From: DATAVB01 sp036267955
GTDB lineage: Bacteria; Actinomycetota; Actinomycetes; Mycobacteriales; QHCD01
Assembly (NCBI GenBank): GCA_036267955.1
Contig: DATAVB010000092.1
Coordinates: forward strand, 62,001-126,000
Reading direction: 5' to 3'
Length of the DNA: 64,000 nucleotides
In this document: positions 17,523 through 25,843 of the stretch, piece by piece
How positions within the stretch are numbered: position 1 is the stretch's first letter
Layout: every line of letters starts with the position of its first letter
The notes under the pieces: model-generated
Databases searched by the model: none
Seen by the model: the letters and a program-made list of their open reading frames with translations, nothing else
Told to the model about the DNA's origin: nothing
Program-made: the position numbers and the translations under genes

Positions 17523-19102
17523 TCGGCCCCGTCCTCGATATGGGAGATCACGGTCGGATGGGCCACGCTCTCGGCGTGCGCCTCCTCGGCGACGACCCCG
17601 GCCATCATCAGGCCGATCTCGTCGCGGGAGGCATCGGCGCCGAGCACGCCGACGATCCGACCGCCGTACATGACCGCGGTCCGGTCGGCGAGGGACAACA
17701 CCTCGTCCAACTCGGAGGAGACAATGACAACCGCGACCCCGTCGTCCCGGGCCTGCACGATCCGCCGGTGGATCGCCTCGGTGGAGCCGACATCGACGCC
17801 ACGGGTCGGCTGCGAGACCACCATCAGCTTCAGGTCGCGGGCCAATTCCCGCGCCACCACGACCTTCTGCTGATTGCCGCCGGACAGCGTGCCGACCGAC
17901 GACTCGATCGAGCCGGTCCGGATGTCGAATTCCTCGACCTGCGTCTCAGCGTTGGCGCGGACAGCGGCGCGCTGCATGGAGATCCCGTTGGCGAACGGCG
18001 GCCGGTCGTACTGGTCCAGGACGAGATTCTCGGCCACCGAGAACGACGAGACCAGGCCGTCATGCTGGCGGTCCTCGGGTACGAAACCCACACCGGCCCG
18101 CAGGATCTCCTTGGTGCTCAGGCCGGTGATTTCCTGGCCGTCCAGCCCGATCGAGCCCTTCACCGGGGTACGCAGCCCCAACAGGGTCTCGGCCAGTTCG
18201 TTCTGCCCGTTGCCCTGCACACCGGCGATGGCGAGGATCTCGCCGGCGTGGACGTCCAACGAGACATCGTCCAGGACCCGCTGGCCGAGCTCGCCGTCCA
18301 CGGTCAGGTGGGAGATTTCCAAAACCTGCCCGGCCGGGTGCGCGGGCTCCTTGTCGACCCGCAACACGACGCTGCGCCCGACCATCAGGGACGCCAGCTC
18401 TGCCTCGGTCGCCCCCGGCTCGGCGGACCCGACCACCTTGCCGCGCCGGATCACCGTGATCGTGTCGGCGACGGCCTTGACCTCTTTGAGCTTGTGGGTG
18501 ATGAAGACGATGGATTTCCCCGCCTCCCGCAGTGCGCGCATCACCTTCATCAACTCGTCGATCTCCTGCGGGATCAACACGGCGGTTGGCTCGTCGAGGA
18601 TGAGCACCTCCGCGTCGCGCAGCAGCGACTTGATGATCTCGACCCGTTGCTGCACACCGACCGGGAGGTCCTCGACGACCGCGTCCGGATCGACCTCCAG
18701 TCCATACCGGACGGAGAGCTCGAGCACCTCTTTGCGGGTATTGCGTCGATCCAGCCAGCCGAGGCGCCCGACCCGTTCGGCTCCCAGCACGACATTCTCC
18801 GCGACGGTGAAGACCGGCACCAGCATGAAATGCTGATGCACCATGCCGATGCCGGCCCTGATCGCATCGCCCGGTCCGCGGAAGTGCACCGGCTCACCGT
18901 CGAGCAGGACCTCGCCCTCGTCCGGTGCGGACAGTCCATACAGGATATTCATCAACGTGGACTTGCCCGCGCCGTTCTCGCCCAACAGCGCGTGGATCTG
19001 ACCCGGTTCGACGGTCAGATCGATGTGGTCGTTGGCCACGAGCGGACCGAACCGCTTCGTGATCCCACGCAATTCGAGCTTCAGGGTGCTCTCCCGGTCC
19101 AT
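17519..19102 (-). CDS. Nucleoside ABC transporter double ATPase (NupO/RbsA-like)
   Basis: A 527-residue protein with two ABC modules. The first (residues ~1-245) has Walker A GENGAGKST, signature PVGVQQRVEIIKSL and Walker B VLILDEPTAVL. The second (~255-515) has a degenerate Walker A region GVQGNGQNEL, signature LSGGNQQKVVVAREL and VVSQPTRGVDVGS. This asymmetric layout is normal for sugar and nucleoside importer ATPases. It lies 57 bases downstream of the lipoprotein gene and couples to the permease gene by an ATGA overlap. Confidence 0.94.
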   Translation of the reverse strand: MDRESTLKLELRGITKRFGPLVANDHIDLTVEPGQIHALLGENGAGKSTLMNILYGLSAPDEGEVLLDGEPVHFRGPGDAIRAGIGMVHQHFMLVPVFTVAENVVLGAERVGRLGWLDRRNTRKEVLELSVRYGLEVDPDAVVEDLPVGVQQRVEIIKSLLRDAEVLILDEPTAVLIPQEIDELMKVMRALREAGKSIVFITHKLKEVKAVADTITVIRRGKVVGSAEPGATEAELASLMVGRSVVLRVDKEPAHPAGQVLEISHLTVDGELGQRVLDDVSLDVHAGEILAIAGVQGNGQNELAETLLGLRTPVKGSIGLDGQEITGLSTKEILRAGVGFVPEDRQHDGLVSSFSVAENLVLDQYDRPPFANGISMQRAAVRANAETQVEEFDIRTGSIESSVGTLSGGNQQKVVVARELARDLKLMVVSQPTRGVDVGSTEAIHRRIVQARDDGVAVVIVSSELDEVLSLADRTAVMYGGRIVGVLGADASRDEIGLMMAGVVAEEAHAESVAHPTVISHIEDGAE

Positions 19103-19159
19103 CGCGACAATGCGAGTTGAAGAAGGGCTCGGTCCGCCGGGCGACCGGGCCCGGTCCCG

Positions 19160-20242
19160 TCAGCTGGACGGCTGGCTCTTCGACGCGACCTTGACCTTGC
19201 CGGAGATGATGTCGGCCTTGAGCTGGGTGATCTCCTTCTGCAACGCGGCCGGCACCTTGCTCTGGAAGTCGTGGTACGGAGCCAGTCCGACGCCGCCGTT
19301 GGCCAGCGTGCCCACGTAGTTGCCGCCCTTGAAGCTGCCGTTCTTGGCGTCCAGCGCGGCCTTCTTCACCGACGGCTCGACACCCTTGACGACACTGGAG
19401 ATGAACAGGCTGCAGTACTGCTTCGCCTGCACGCAGCCGTCACTGTCCACCCACAACATGTTCACCTTGCCCTTGCCGTCCGCCTTGACCGCAGCGGCAG
19501 CGCCACGGCCGACGTTGCCGGCCACCGGGAAGATCACATCGGCGCCGGCCTGCATGAACTGCTCGGTCACCGTCTTTCCCTTGGTCTGGTCGGTGAAGTC
19601 ATTGGTGAACGAGCCATTCTGGCTCTTCACGTTCCACCCCAGAACCTGCACGCTCTTCTTGTGTACCTGGTTGTAGTAGGCGACGCCGTCGGCGTATCCG
19701 TCCATGTAGATCGTGACGGTAGGCAGTTTCTGCCCGCCGAACGTGGCGACCTTGCCGGTCTTGCTCATCCCGGCCGCGAGGTAGCCGCCGAGAAAGCCGG
19801 CCTGCGCGGTGTTGTAGATCAGGCCCTGCACGTTCGGCAGCACCTTGGGATAGGAGAAGTCGACGATCGCGAACTTCTGCTTCGGGTACTTCTTGGCGGC
19901 CTGCTGGGTCGCGTCTCCCATCAGGAAGCCAACGGTGACGATGATGCCGCACTTGCCCTGGGCATACGCCGTGATGTTCGGGGTGTAGTCGCTGGACTGC
20001 TTGGATTCCTGGTAGACGTCCTGGATACCGGCGTCCTGCTTCGCGTCCAACAGGCCCTGGTGTGCCGACTGGTTGAACGACTGGTCGTCCACACCACCGG
20101 TGTCTGTCACCAGACATCCCTTGAAGCTACTGGCGCTGGACTTGCCCTTGTCGCTCGACGGCTTGCTGCCGCAGGCCGTGGCGACCGCCCCGGTCAGGGC
20201 AACGGCGCCGAGCACCGCCACCGCACGCACTGCAAAACTCAC
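19160..20242 (-). CDS. BMP family nucleoside-binding lipoprotein (BmpA/PnrA-like)
   Basis: A 360-residue lipoprotein with signal peptide and lipobox VATAC (acylated Cys24), then the BMP-family block CLVTDTGGVDDQSFNQSAHQG and later LGWNVKSQNGSFTN and VFPVAGNVGRGAA. PnrA-type proteins bind purine or other nucleosides. The GTG at 20242 is chosen over a longer frame because GAGGAGG lies just upstream and it begins the signal peptide. It opens the leftward operon ending with cdd, deoA and add, which supports nucleosides as the substrates. Confidence 0.92.
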   Translation of the reverse strand: MSFAVRAVAVLGAVALTGAVATACGSKPSSDKGKSSASSFKGCLVTDTGGVDDQSFNQSAHQGLLDAKQDAGIQDVYQESKQSSDYTPNITAYAQGKCGIIVTVGFLMGDATQQAAKKYPKQKFAIVDFSYPKVLPNVQGLIYNTAQAGFLGGYLAAGMSKTGKVATFGGQKLPTVTIYMDGYADGVAYYNQVHKKSVQVLGWNVKSQNGSFTNDFTDQTKGKTVTEQFMQAGADVIFPVAGNVGRGAAAAVKADGKGKVNMLWVDSDGCVQAKQYCSLFISSVVKGVEPSVKKAALDAKNGSFKGGNYVGTLANGGVGLAPYHDFQSKVPAALQKEITQLKADIISGKVKVASKSQPSS

Positions 20243-20559
20243 GGTTCCTCCTCGTTGGCGCCCGACCGGCCGGTGCGGCCGTCCCGCGGGGGCGACGAAC
20301 AGAGAGCATAGGTGCTGCGGGTCGCAGCGAAGGCTAGTCCTCAAGATTCCGATATGACGAGCGTCGCTCCAGCCGACACCGAGCCGTTACCCACGCGGCG
20401 ACGGACCCGGCACGACCCATGGCGAGGTAAAGAGCATTTTGCGCGGTATGACCGGCGTGTCACGTGTTACGAAATTCGGGCGTCAACGGATAGGCACACC
20501 GCGGACGTCTATAGGGAGTGGCGGCACACGGTCGCCGCAGGTACGGGGAGCAAGCACCG
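20243..20559. promoter_or_regulatory. Divergent intergenic region, nucleoside importer / esterase
   Basis: A 317-base gap holding the two divergent promoters. I see the GAGGAGG of the lipoprotein gene at its left end and GGGGAG of the esterase gene at its right. A partly palindromic GTGTCACGTGTTACG patch near 20457-20471 is the only candidate protein site. No convincing -35/-10 pair, structured RNA or extra gene was found. Confidence 0.4.
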
Positions 20560-21951
20560 ATGCAGATCACGAGCCAGAGCTTCGTCATCACGATCAGCGT
20601 GGTGGCGGTGCTCGCGATCATCGCCGTGCCGGTGCTCTGGGACCGCTGGACCTGGCGCAGGACGTTCCGGTCGGTCAATGTCCTGCTGGCCGCCGTCCTG
20701 GCGCTCTTCGCCGGCGGCGTCCTGGTCAACACCCAGGGTGACTTCTTCCCGACCTGGTCCAGCCTCGTCGGCGGCGACTCCTCCGGCCTGGTCGCGGGAT
20801 CCGACGGGGTGCAGGGTGACCTCGGTCAGGTGCACGGCCGCACCGTCGTACAGGCCCGGCTGGAAAAGTACGCGGCCCTGACCCGCAGCGGGAACGGCGT
20901 GGTGATCCGCGAGGACTTCGCCGGCCCGAGGAGCCACATCGGGACCAGGCCGGGCGCGGTCTACATTCCGGCCGCGTACTTCCGCCGGCACAGCGACAAC
21001 CTGGAGTTTCCGGTGATCGAGCTGCTCTCCGGCTCGCCGGGCGACCCGGCCGGCGAGCTGCGCAAGCTGCGGATCGCCCAGTTCCTGGACGAGGAGATCC
21101 ACGCCCACCGGATGCCGCCGACGATCGCCGTCATCCCGACGACGAATCCGAGCCCGCTGCGCGACGATGAGTGCGTCAACGCGGTCGGCGGGCAGCAGGA
21201 CGACACCTACCTCACGACCGACATCCGTACCGACATGATCCGCGACTTCCGGGTGCAGACCGGCCGCAACGCCTGGTCGCTGATGGGCTATTCGACCGGC
21301 GGCTACTGCGCCGTCAACCTGGCCGTACGCCATCCCGAGTACTACGCGGCGGCGGCGAGCTTCTCCGGCTACTTCTATCCGATCACCGACCCCACCACGG
21401 GCAACCTCTACCACGGCGACAAGGCCGTCCGGGCGGCCAATTCGCCGCTGCAGATCCTGCACCGGGAAAAGGTGCAGCCGGCGACCGCCTTCTTCCTGGA
21501 GGCCGGGTCGCTCGAGCACGGTCCGCCCGGGCAGCTGAACCAGTTGCTCGGTGAACTGCGGACCCCGGCGTCGGGCATCGGGATCGTGGTGCCGAACGGC
21601 GGCCACGACTGGGCACCGTGGCGGCAGGAGCTGCCGATCGCGCTGGACTGGATCGGGCAACGGTACGGCGGCCCGCTCGCGCCGGCGCTGCGACCGAGCC
21701 ACGGCGAGACGGTCACCACCGCGACCGGGTCGGCGGCCGGCCCGAGTGTCCACAGCAGACACGCCGGGGGCCGGCCAACGCTGGCGAACCACCGGCAGTC
21801 CACCCTCGACAAGGCGAACGTGCACCTCCCCGGCACCGATCGTCTCGGCGGCCACACCGGTCGGCTCACCGGACACCGCGCCGGCCCGCCGACTCCGAGC
21901 GGCAGCGTCGCCGAGGCCGGCCGGACCCGTACCGCAACGCACGCCCACTAA
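20560..21951 (+). CDS. Membrane-anchored esterase (esterase D/antigen 85-like fold)
   Basis: A 463-residue protein with two N-terminal membrane helices (residues ~8-28 and ~40-58), then an extracytoplasmic alpha/beta hydrolase of the esterase (PF00756-type) family. The nucleophile motif is GYSTGG and the terminal histidine is in PNGGHDWAPW. A ~90-residue Pro/Arg/Thr-rich, probably disordered tail follows the domain. ATG 20560 has GGGGAG nine bases upstream. Actinobacterial relatives include putative mycolyltransferase-like esterases, but the real substrate is unknown. It is divergent from the nucleoside importer with no obvious link. Confidence 0.82.
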   Translation: MQITSQSFVITISVVAVLAIIAVPVLWDRWTWRRTFRSVNVLLAAVLALFAGGVLVNTQGDFFPTWSSLVGGDSSGLVAGSDGVQGDLGQVHGRTVVQARLEKYAALTRSGNGVVIREDFAGPRSHIGTRPGAVYIPAAYFRRHSDNLEFPVIELLSGSPGDPAGELRKLRIAQFLDEEIHAHRMPPTIAVIPTTNPSPLRDDECVNAVGGQQDDTYLTTDIRTDMIRDFRVQTGRNAWSLMGYSTGGYCAVNLAVRHPEYYAAAASFSGYFYPITDPTTGNLYHGDKAVRAANSPLQILHREKVQPATAFFLEAGSLEHGPPGQLNQLLGELRTPASGIGIVVPNGGHDWAPWRQELPIALDWIGQRYGGPLAPALRPSHGETVTTATGSAAGPSVHSRHAGGRPTLANHRQSTLDKANVHLPGTDRLGGHTGRLTGHRAGPPTPSGSVAEAGRTRTATHAH

Positions 21952-22000
21952 CCCGGCCAAACCCGCGCCGCCGACTTCTGGGCCCTGATCCACCAACGAT

Positions 22001-22061
22001 TTCCATGATCGACATCGGCTAAGTGTCGCTATAGCAGCACTTAGTCGATGTCGATCATGAA
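22001..22061. repeat. Family B palindromic element, copy 2
   Basis: Arms at 22001-22025 and 22038-22061 match over 24 bases with one substitution and one single-base bulge; they begin TTCCATGATCGACATCG and include CTAAGTG next to the loop. The loop carries GCTATAGC at 22028-22035, the same core as in copies at 14461 and 39175. It lies between the esterase and the carboxypeptidase genes, both on the plus strand, 49 bases after the esterase stop. It could terminate the esterase transcript. Confidence 0.75.
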
Positions 22062-22148
22062 GGTTTCGTCGGCCGAGAGCTGATGGCGATGCCATCGGCG
22101 GCTCCGGGTGCGGGGATGCCGCGGTGCTGTCCGATACCCTCGGCGGCC

Positions 22149-23306
22149 ATGCGCGCCAGGACCAGAATCGCAACGATTGTCGCCGCATCCGCACTGCTGG
22201 GTGTTTCGGTGGCGACCTCCGGGCCGATCGGGGCCTCGGCCGCACCGGTGGCGCCGCCGATCGGCGGTGCCCGAATGGCCAGCCACGCGACCGTGGTGGC
22301 CGCGAATGCGCCGCGCCTGCCGCAGGGTATCGACGCGCGCGGCTGGCTGGTCGCCGACGCCGGCACCGGCGAGGTGCTGGCGGCGCACGACCCGCACGGG
22401 AAATACCTTCCGGCCAGCACCCTGAAAACCCTGACCGCACTGACCCTCCTGCCGGCGCTGCCCGACCGCCGGCAGGTCGTCACCGCCGTACCGGAGGAGA
22501 CGAACGTCGACGGCACCCGCGTAGGTCTCGTGCCGCACGGCCGTTATTCGGTCGAATTGCTCTTCGAATGCATGCTGATGATGTCGGGAAACGACTGCGC
22601 CACAGCACTTGCGTACACCGCCGGGCACGGCAGCGTACGGAAATCACTGGCCGCGATGAATGCCAAGGCCCGTTCGATGCAGGCGCTGGACACGCACGCC
22701 GGGACCCCGTCCGGGCTGGACGCGCCGGGGCAGGCATCCTCCGCGTACGACCTGGCGATGATTCTGCGCGCGGATATCAAGATCCCCGATTTCACCCGGT
22801 ACAACAGCAAGCTGACCGGATACGTGCCGGCGCAGGGAAAGAAATACAAGCGCTTCGGATTCGCCAATGACGACCGGCTGCGTGCCGCGCATTATCCCGG
22901 GATCATCGCGGCGAAGAACGGATACACCGATGCCGCGCGGCACGAATTCGTCGCCGCGGTCCGGCACGGCAGTCGTACGCTCATCGTCACGCTGATGCAC
23001 GCCGAGCGCTATCCGGTCGATACCCAGGACCAGGCGATCCGCCTGCTGGACTGGGGTTTCGCGGTCGACGGCAAGATCAAACCGGTCGGCACGCTGGTCA
23101 GTGCGCCGAAACCGCGGCCGGCCCGGCGACCGACGCCGAGTGCCACCGCCTCCACCTCGAAGCCGGCCGCCGACCAGAAAGCCGCAACTGCCACGGCGGA
23201 ATCGGGCGACTCCGGCGGCTGGCACCTTCCGGTGATCATCGGGGTCGTCGTGCTGGTCCTGCTCGCGGCCGCGGGCGGCATCGCCTACCGCCGCCGATCG
23301 GCCTGA
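22149..23306 (+). CDS. D-alanyl-D-alanine carboxypeptidase (PBP5-like, S11)
   Basis: A 385-residue secreted, membrane-anchored carboxypeptidase that trims the terminal D-Ala of peptidoglycan stem peptides. A signal peptide covers residues ~1-32. The catalytic motifs are SxxK at Ser90-Lys93 (STLK), SxN at 146-148 (SGN) and the third motif as KNG at 256-258 instead of KTG. A Pro/Thr-rich linker leads to a C-terminal helix (LPVIIGVVVLVLLAAAGG) with a basic tail. ATG 22149 was chosen because it starts the signal peptide; its ribosome binding site is weak. Confidence 0.9.
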   Translation: MRARTRIATIVAASALLGVSVATSGPIGASAAPVAPPIGGARMASHATVVAANAPRLPQGIDARGWLVADAGTGEVLAAHDPHGKYLPASTLKTLTALTLLPALPDRRQVVTAVPEETNVDGTRVGLVPHGRYSVELLFECMLMMSGNDCATALAYTAGHGSVRKSLAAMNAKARSMQALDTHAGTPSGLDAPGQASSAYDLAMILRADIKIPDFTRYNSKLTGYVPAQGKKYKRFGFANDDRLRAAHYPGIIAAKNGYTDAARHEFVAAVRHGSRTLIVTLMHAERYPVDTQDQAIRLLDWGFAVDGKIKPVGTLVSAPKPRPARRPTPSATASTSKPAADQKAATATAESGDSGGWHLPVIIGVVVLVLLAAAGGIAYRRRSA

Positions 23307-23391
23307 CCGTGCCGGCCCCGACCGGCCGACCGGAATTTCCCGATCAGGCAACTGGAAGGGGGAGCCAGCACCACCGCGCCGACCGCCGGCG

Positions 23392-24285
23392 ATGGTGCAC
23401 AGTGGTGCGGTGAGCGTTCTCGTCCTCGCCGTCATCGCGGCGCTCGTCTTCGCCGTCGGATCGGTGCTACAGCAACGCGGCGCCCACGCGTCGGCCCGAC
23501 TCGTGCTGCCGCACCGCAGGCGCAAAGGCCTGCGACTGGCCAATCTGCTGCTCGGGTCGCCCACCTGGCTGGCCGGTGCGGGCCTGGCGCTCTGCGGTTT
23601 CGGAATTCACGCCACCGCGCTGCATGCCGGCTCACTTGCCGTCGTACAACCGATCCAGACCCTCACCCTGCCGGCCAGCCTGCTGATCGCCGGTGCCCGC
23701 GCACACCGGATCGCCCGGGTGGACTGGCTGGGCATCGCCAGCCTCTGCGGTGGCGTCGCCGTCTTCCTCGTCATCTCCGCGCCGCATGACGGCCCGCCCC
23801 GCTCCCGCGGTCTGCTGCTGCTGGTGGCGCTCGTCGTCACCGGGCTCGTCGCGCTGTTCTGGATCGCCGGGGAGAAGGCGATCGCCAGCACCCGCGGGTT
23901 GTTGCTCGGCTCCGCTGCGGCGCTGGCGCTCGGTCTCACCGCCGCACTGACCAAGGCGACCACCAGCGACCTGGCCGACGGCGGAATCGGGCACGCCCTC
24001 GCCAACTGGCCGCTGTACGGGCTGGTGGTGGCGGCCGTCGCGGGGGTCGGTCTGGAGCAGGCGGCCTTCGCCGGGGCGCCGCTGGCCACCGTCATGCTGC
24101 CGGTGACCCTGCTCAACCCGGTCGCCGCCACGTTGATGGGAATGCTGGCCTGGCACGAACGGCTCAGCAGCGGCGCGTTGGCCGTGCTCGTCGGGATCCT
24201 GGCCGGGCTGGCCCTGGCCGCGGTCGGGACCTCGGTACTGTCCCGCTCCCCGCTGCTACAGGAGCCCCCCGCCCGCGTCCGCTAA
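23392..24285 (+). CDS. DMT superfamily transporter (EamA-like)
   Basis: A 297-residue membrane protein with about ten hydrophobic segments in two halves, typical of drug/metabolite transporters; the N-terminal half contains SVLQQRGAHASARL and the C-terminal half ends with PVTLLNPVAATLMGMLAWHE. The substrate is not predictable. The ATG at 23392 lacks a clear ribosome binding site, and GTG 23410 is an alternative. Its last codons and stop fall in a 17-base tandem repeat that duplicates the gene end. It converges on the YihY gene across a repeat-filled gap. Confidence 0.8.
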   Translation: MVHSGAVSVLVLAVIAALVFAVGSVLQQRGAHASARLVLPHRRRKGLRLANLLLGSPTWLAGAGLALCGFGIHATALHAGSLAVVQPIQTLTLPASLLIAGARAHRIARVDWLGIASLCGGVAVFLVISAPHDGPPRSRGLLLLVALVVTGLVALFWIAGEKAIASTRGLLLGSAAALALGLTAALTKATTSDLADGGIGHALANWPLYGLVVAAVAGVGLEQAAFAGAPLATVMLPVTLLNPVAATLMGMLAWHERLSSGALAVLVGILAGLALAAVGTSVLSRSPLLQEPPARVR

Positions 24286-24320
24286 CTGCCCGCGTCCGCT
24301 AACTGCCCGCGTCCGCAGCC
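24271..24320. repeat. 17-base tandem repeat spanning the DMT gene stop codon
   Basis: GCCCGCGTCCGCTAACT at 24271-24287 is repeated exactly at 24288-24304 and partly (GCCCGCGTCCGC) at 24305-24316. The first copy contains the real TAA stop (24283-24285); the duplicate carries the same triplet, now untranslated. This looks like recent slippage at the gene end. Confidence 0.85.
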
Positions 24321-24341
24321 TGACCATGCCTGACCCGAGCG

Positions 24342-24401
24342 CCCGATCGAAGCGCGCTTTACCCGTGATTCACCCGACCCCTCCCGATCGAAGCGCGCTT
24401 T
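24342..24401. repeat. Two exact copies of a 19-base GCGCGC palindrome-containing repeat
   Basis: CCCGATCGAAGCGCGCTTT occurs at 24342-24360 and 24383-24401. Each contains the self-complementary core AAGCGCGCTT. The same core is in both arms of the larger palindrome at 24635-24700, and a truncated CCCGATCGAAGC appears near 24607. Confidence 0.85.
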
Positions 24402-24491
24402 CATCCCACAGCACCCGGTCGCCTCCCGATGGGTGAAGGCCGGCCGCTGCTCGGTGATGATGTTTGCGTTGAGCCGGCTATGGCCGGCGCA

Positions 24492-24587
24492 TCGCGATCA
24501 CGATCACGAGTCTGGCCAACCGGCATGTCGCGATCATGATCACGAGTCTGGCCAACCGGCATGTCGCGATCATGATCATGAACCAGG
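24492..24587. repeat. 36-base tandem repeat rich in GATCATGATC
   Basis: A 36-base unit starts at 24492 and repeats at 24528 with one base changed; a third copy begins at 24564 and diverges after about 18 bases. Each unit has TCGCGATCATGATCACGA followed by GTCTGGCCAACCGGCATG. The GATCATGATC part resembles the ends of the family B and C elements. No gene is present. Confidence 0.85.
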
Positions 24588-24634
24588 GCCGCCGACCGGC
24601 GCCCGCCCCGATCGAAGCCGTTCGGCCGTTCTTC

Positions 24635-24700
24635 TCCGATCAAAGCGCGCTTTACCCGGCGCTGCGGCATCCAGGCCGGGTAAAGCGCGCTTTGATCGGA
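24635..24700. terminator. Perfect 26-base-arm inverted repeat at the convergent gap
   Basis: Arms 24635-24660 and 24675-24700 are exact reverse complements over 26 bases with a 14-base loop. Each arm begins or ends TCCGATCAAAGCGCGCTTT-type sequence and includes CCCGGC next to the loop. It stands 27 bases past the YihY stop, between convergent genes, so it could terminate both. It belongs with the 19-base repeats at 24342 and 24383. Confidence 0.7.
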
Positions 24701-24727
24701 GGCGGGCGACGGGCGGCAGGGGTGGTG

Positions 24728-25843
24728 CTAGCGGCGGGGGCGGGCGCGGGGGCGGTGCGAGTGCCGGCTCACCCGGGCGAGGGTGGCGCCGGAGACCATG
24801 CCCACTCCGACCAGCCCGGCCGCGATCGCCGCCCCGTTGGGAGCCGCCGCAGCGCGGGCCGGCCGCCCGGCCAACGCGGCTGCCTGCGGCTGGGTCGCCG
24901 CCTGCGAGGTCAGCGCCTTCTTCGAGGTACGCCCGGATTCCTTGTACAGCGCCCGAATCGACGGCGACGAGGCGGTCCACGCGGTCGAGAACAGGAGAAA
25001 ACGCGATACCAGGTTGATGAACACCAGCAGACCGATCACGCTGCCGAACACACCGGCCGCCGGGCTCTTCCCCACCTGCGCGATGTAGTACGTGCCGACC
25101 ACCTTGAGGATCTCGAAACCGACCGCGGCGAACAGCGAGCCGCGGAACACCGCGCGCATCGTCAGTGGGCTGCGTGGCAGCCGGACGAACATCCAGCCGA
25201 AGATCACGGTGTCGGCCAGGACGGCGATCGCGATGCCGATGATCCGGGTGACGACGCTGACCCCGGTGACGCCATCGAGGTTCACCAGCCTGACCAGCGC
25301 GGTGGTCGCACCGGTGCCCGCCGCGGTCAGGCCCAGCGAGATGACCACGGCGAGGCCGAGGCCGAGGAGCGCGAGCAGGTCACGCACCTTCGCCATCAGG
25401 AAGTTTTCCTTGTCGGTGTCGTGCTCCCAGATCTCCTGGATCGCGGTGCGCAGGTTGCCGATCCAACCCAGCCCGGCATAGAGCGCACCCAGCAGACCGA
25501 TGATCCCGACCGAGCGCCAGTGGTCCACGGCCGAGGCCATCGCCTTGTGCAGCAGGCCATTTTTGCCGCCGAGCCCGGCCGGCGCACTCTTGTCCACCTG
25601 CTTCTGAATGTCGGTCAAGAGACTCGGCTGATGCTTCAGGACCAGGCCGAGCACGGCGAACGCGACCAGGATGAGCGGGAACAGCGCCAGGAAACTGAAG
25701 TACGTGACGGCGGCAGCCATATGGTCGCCGTTCTTGGACTTGTAGTCCGAACCGGCCCTGGCCAGGTGATCCAGCCACGGTCGGCGGGCCCGTTCCTGCC
25801 GAAGCCGATCCCGAATACCCACCGTTTCAATCCCTCCGCGCAC
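24728..25843 (-). CDS. YihY/virulence factor BrkB family membrane protein
   Basis: A 371-residue protein of the YihY/BrkB family: a basic N-terminus, then about six membrane segments starting at HMAAAVTYFSFLALFPLILVAF, with the conserved GWIGNLRTAIQEIW block. The tail (residues ~310-371) is Ala/Arg-rich. Function in this family is unsettled, despite old names as an RNase or serum-resistance factor. Its start overlaps the end of the 2H phosphoesterase gene by 17 bases, and trpS lies just upstream, a gene order seen in other actinobacteria. Confidence 0.88.
   Translation of the reverse strand: MRGGIETVGIRDRLRQERARRPWLDHLARAGSDYKSKNGDHMAAAVTYFSFLALFPLILVAFAVLGLVLKHQPSLLTDIQKQVDKSAPAGLGGKNGLLHKAMASAVDHWRSVGIIGLLGALYAGLGWIGNLRTAIQEIWEHDTDKENFLMAKVRDLLALLGLGLAVVISLGLTAAGTGATTALVRLVNLDGVTGVSVVTRIIGIAIAVLADTVIFGWMFVRLPRSPLTMRAVFRGSLFAAVGFEILKVVGTYYIAQVGKSPAAGVFGSVIGLLVFINLVSRFLLFSTAWTASSPSIRALYKESGRTSKKALTSQAATQPQAAALAGRPARAAAAPNGAAIAAGLVGVGMVSGATLARVSRHSHRPRARPRR

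Noticed and set aside
20312..20559. An extra small gene between the nucleoside lipoprotein and the esterase
   Set aside because: The frame reads into the esterase gene out of phase, lacks a ribosome binding site and shows no domain-like sequence.
24492..24587. 36-base direct repeats as a CRISPR array
   Set aside because: The copies are contiguous with no spacers, and no cas gene is near.
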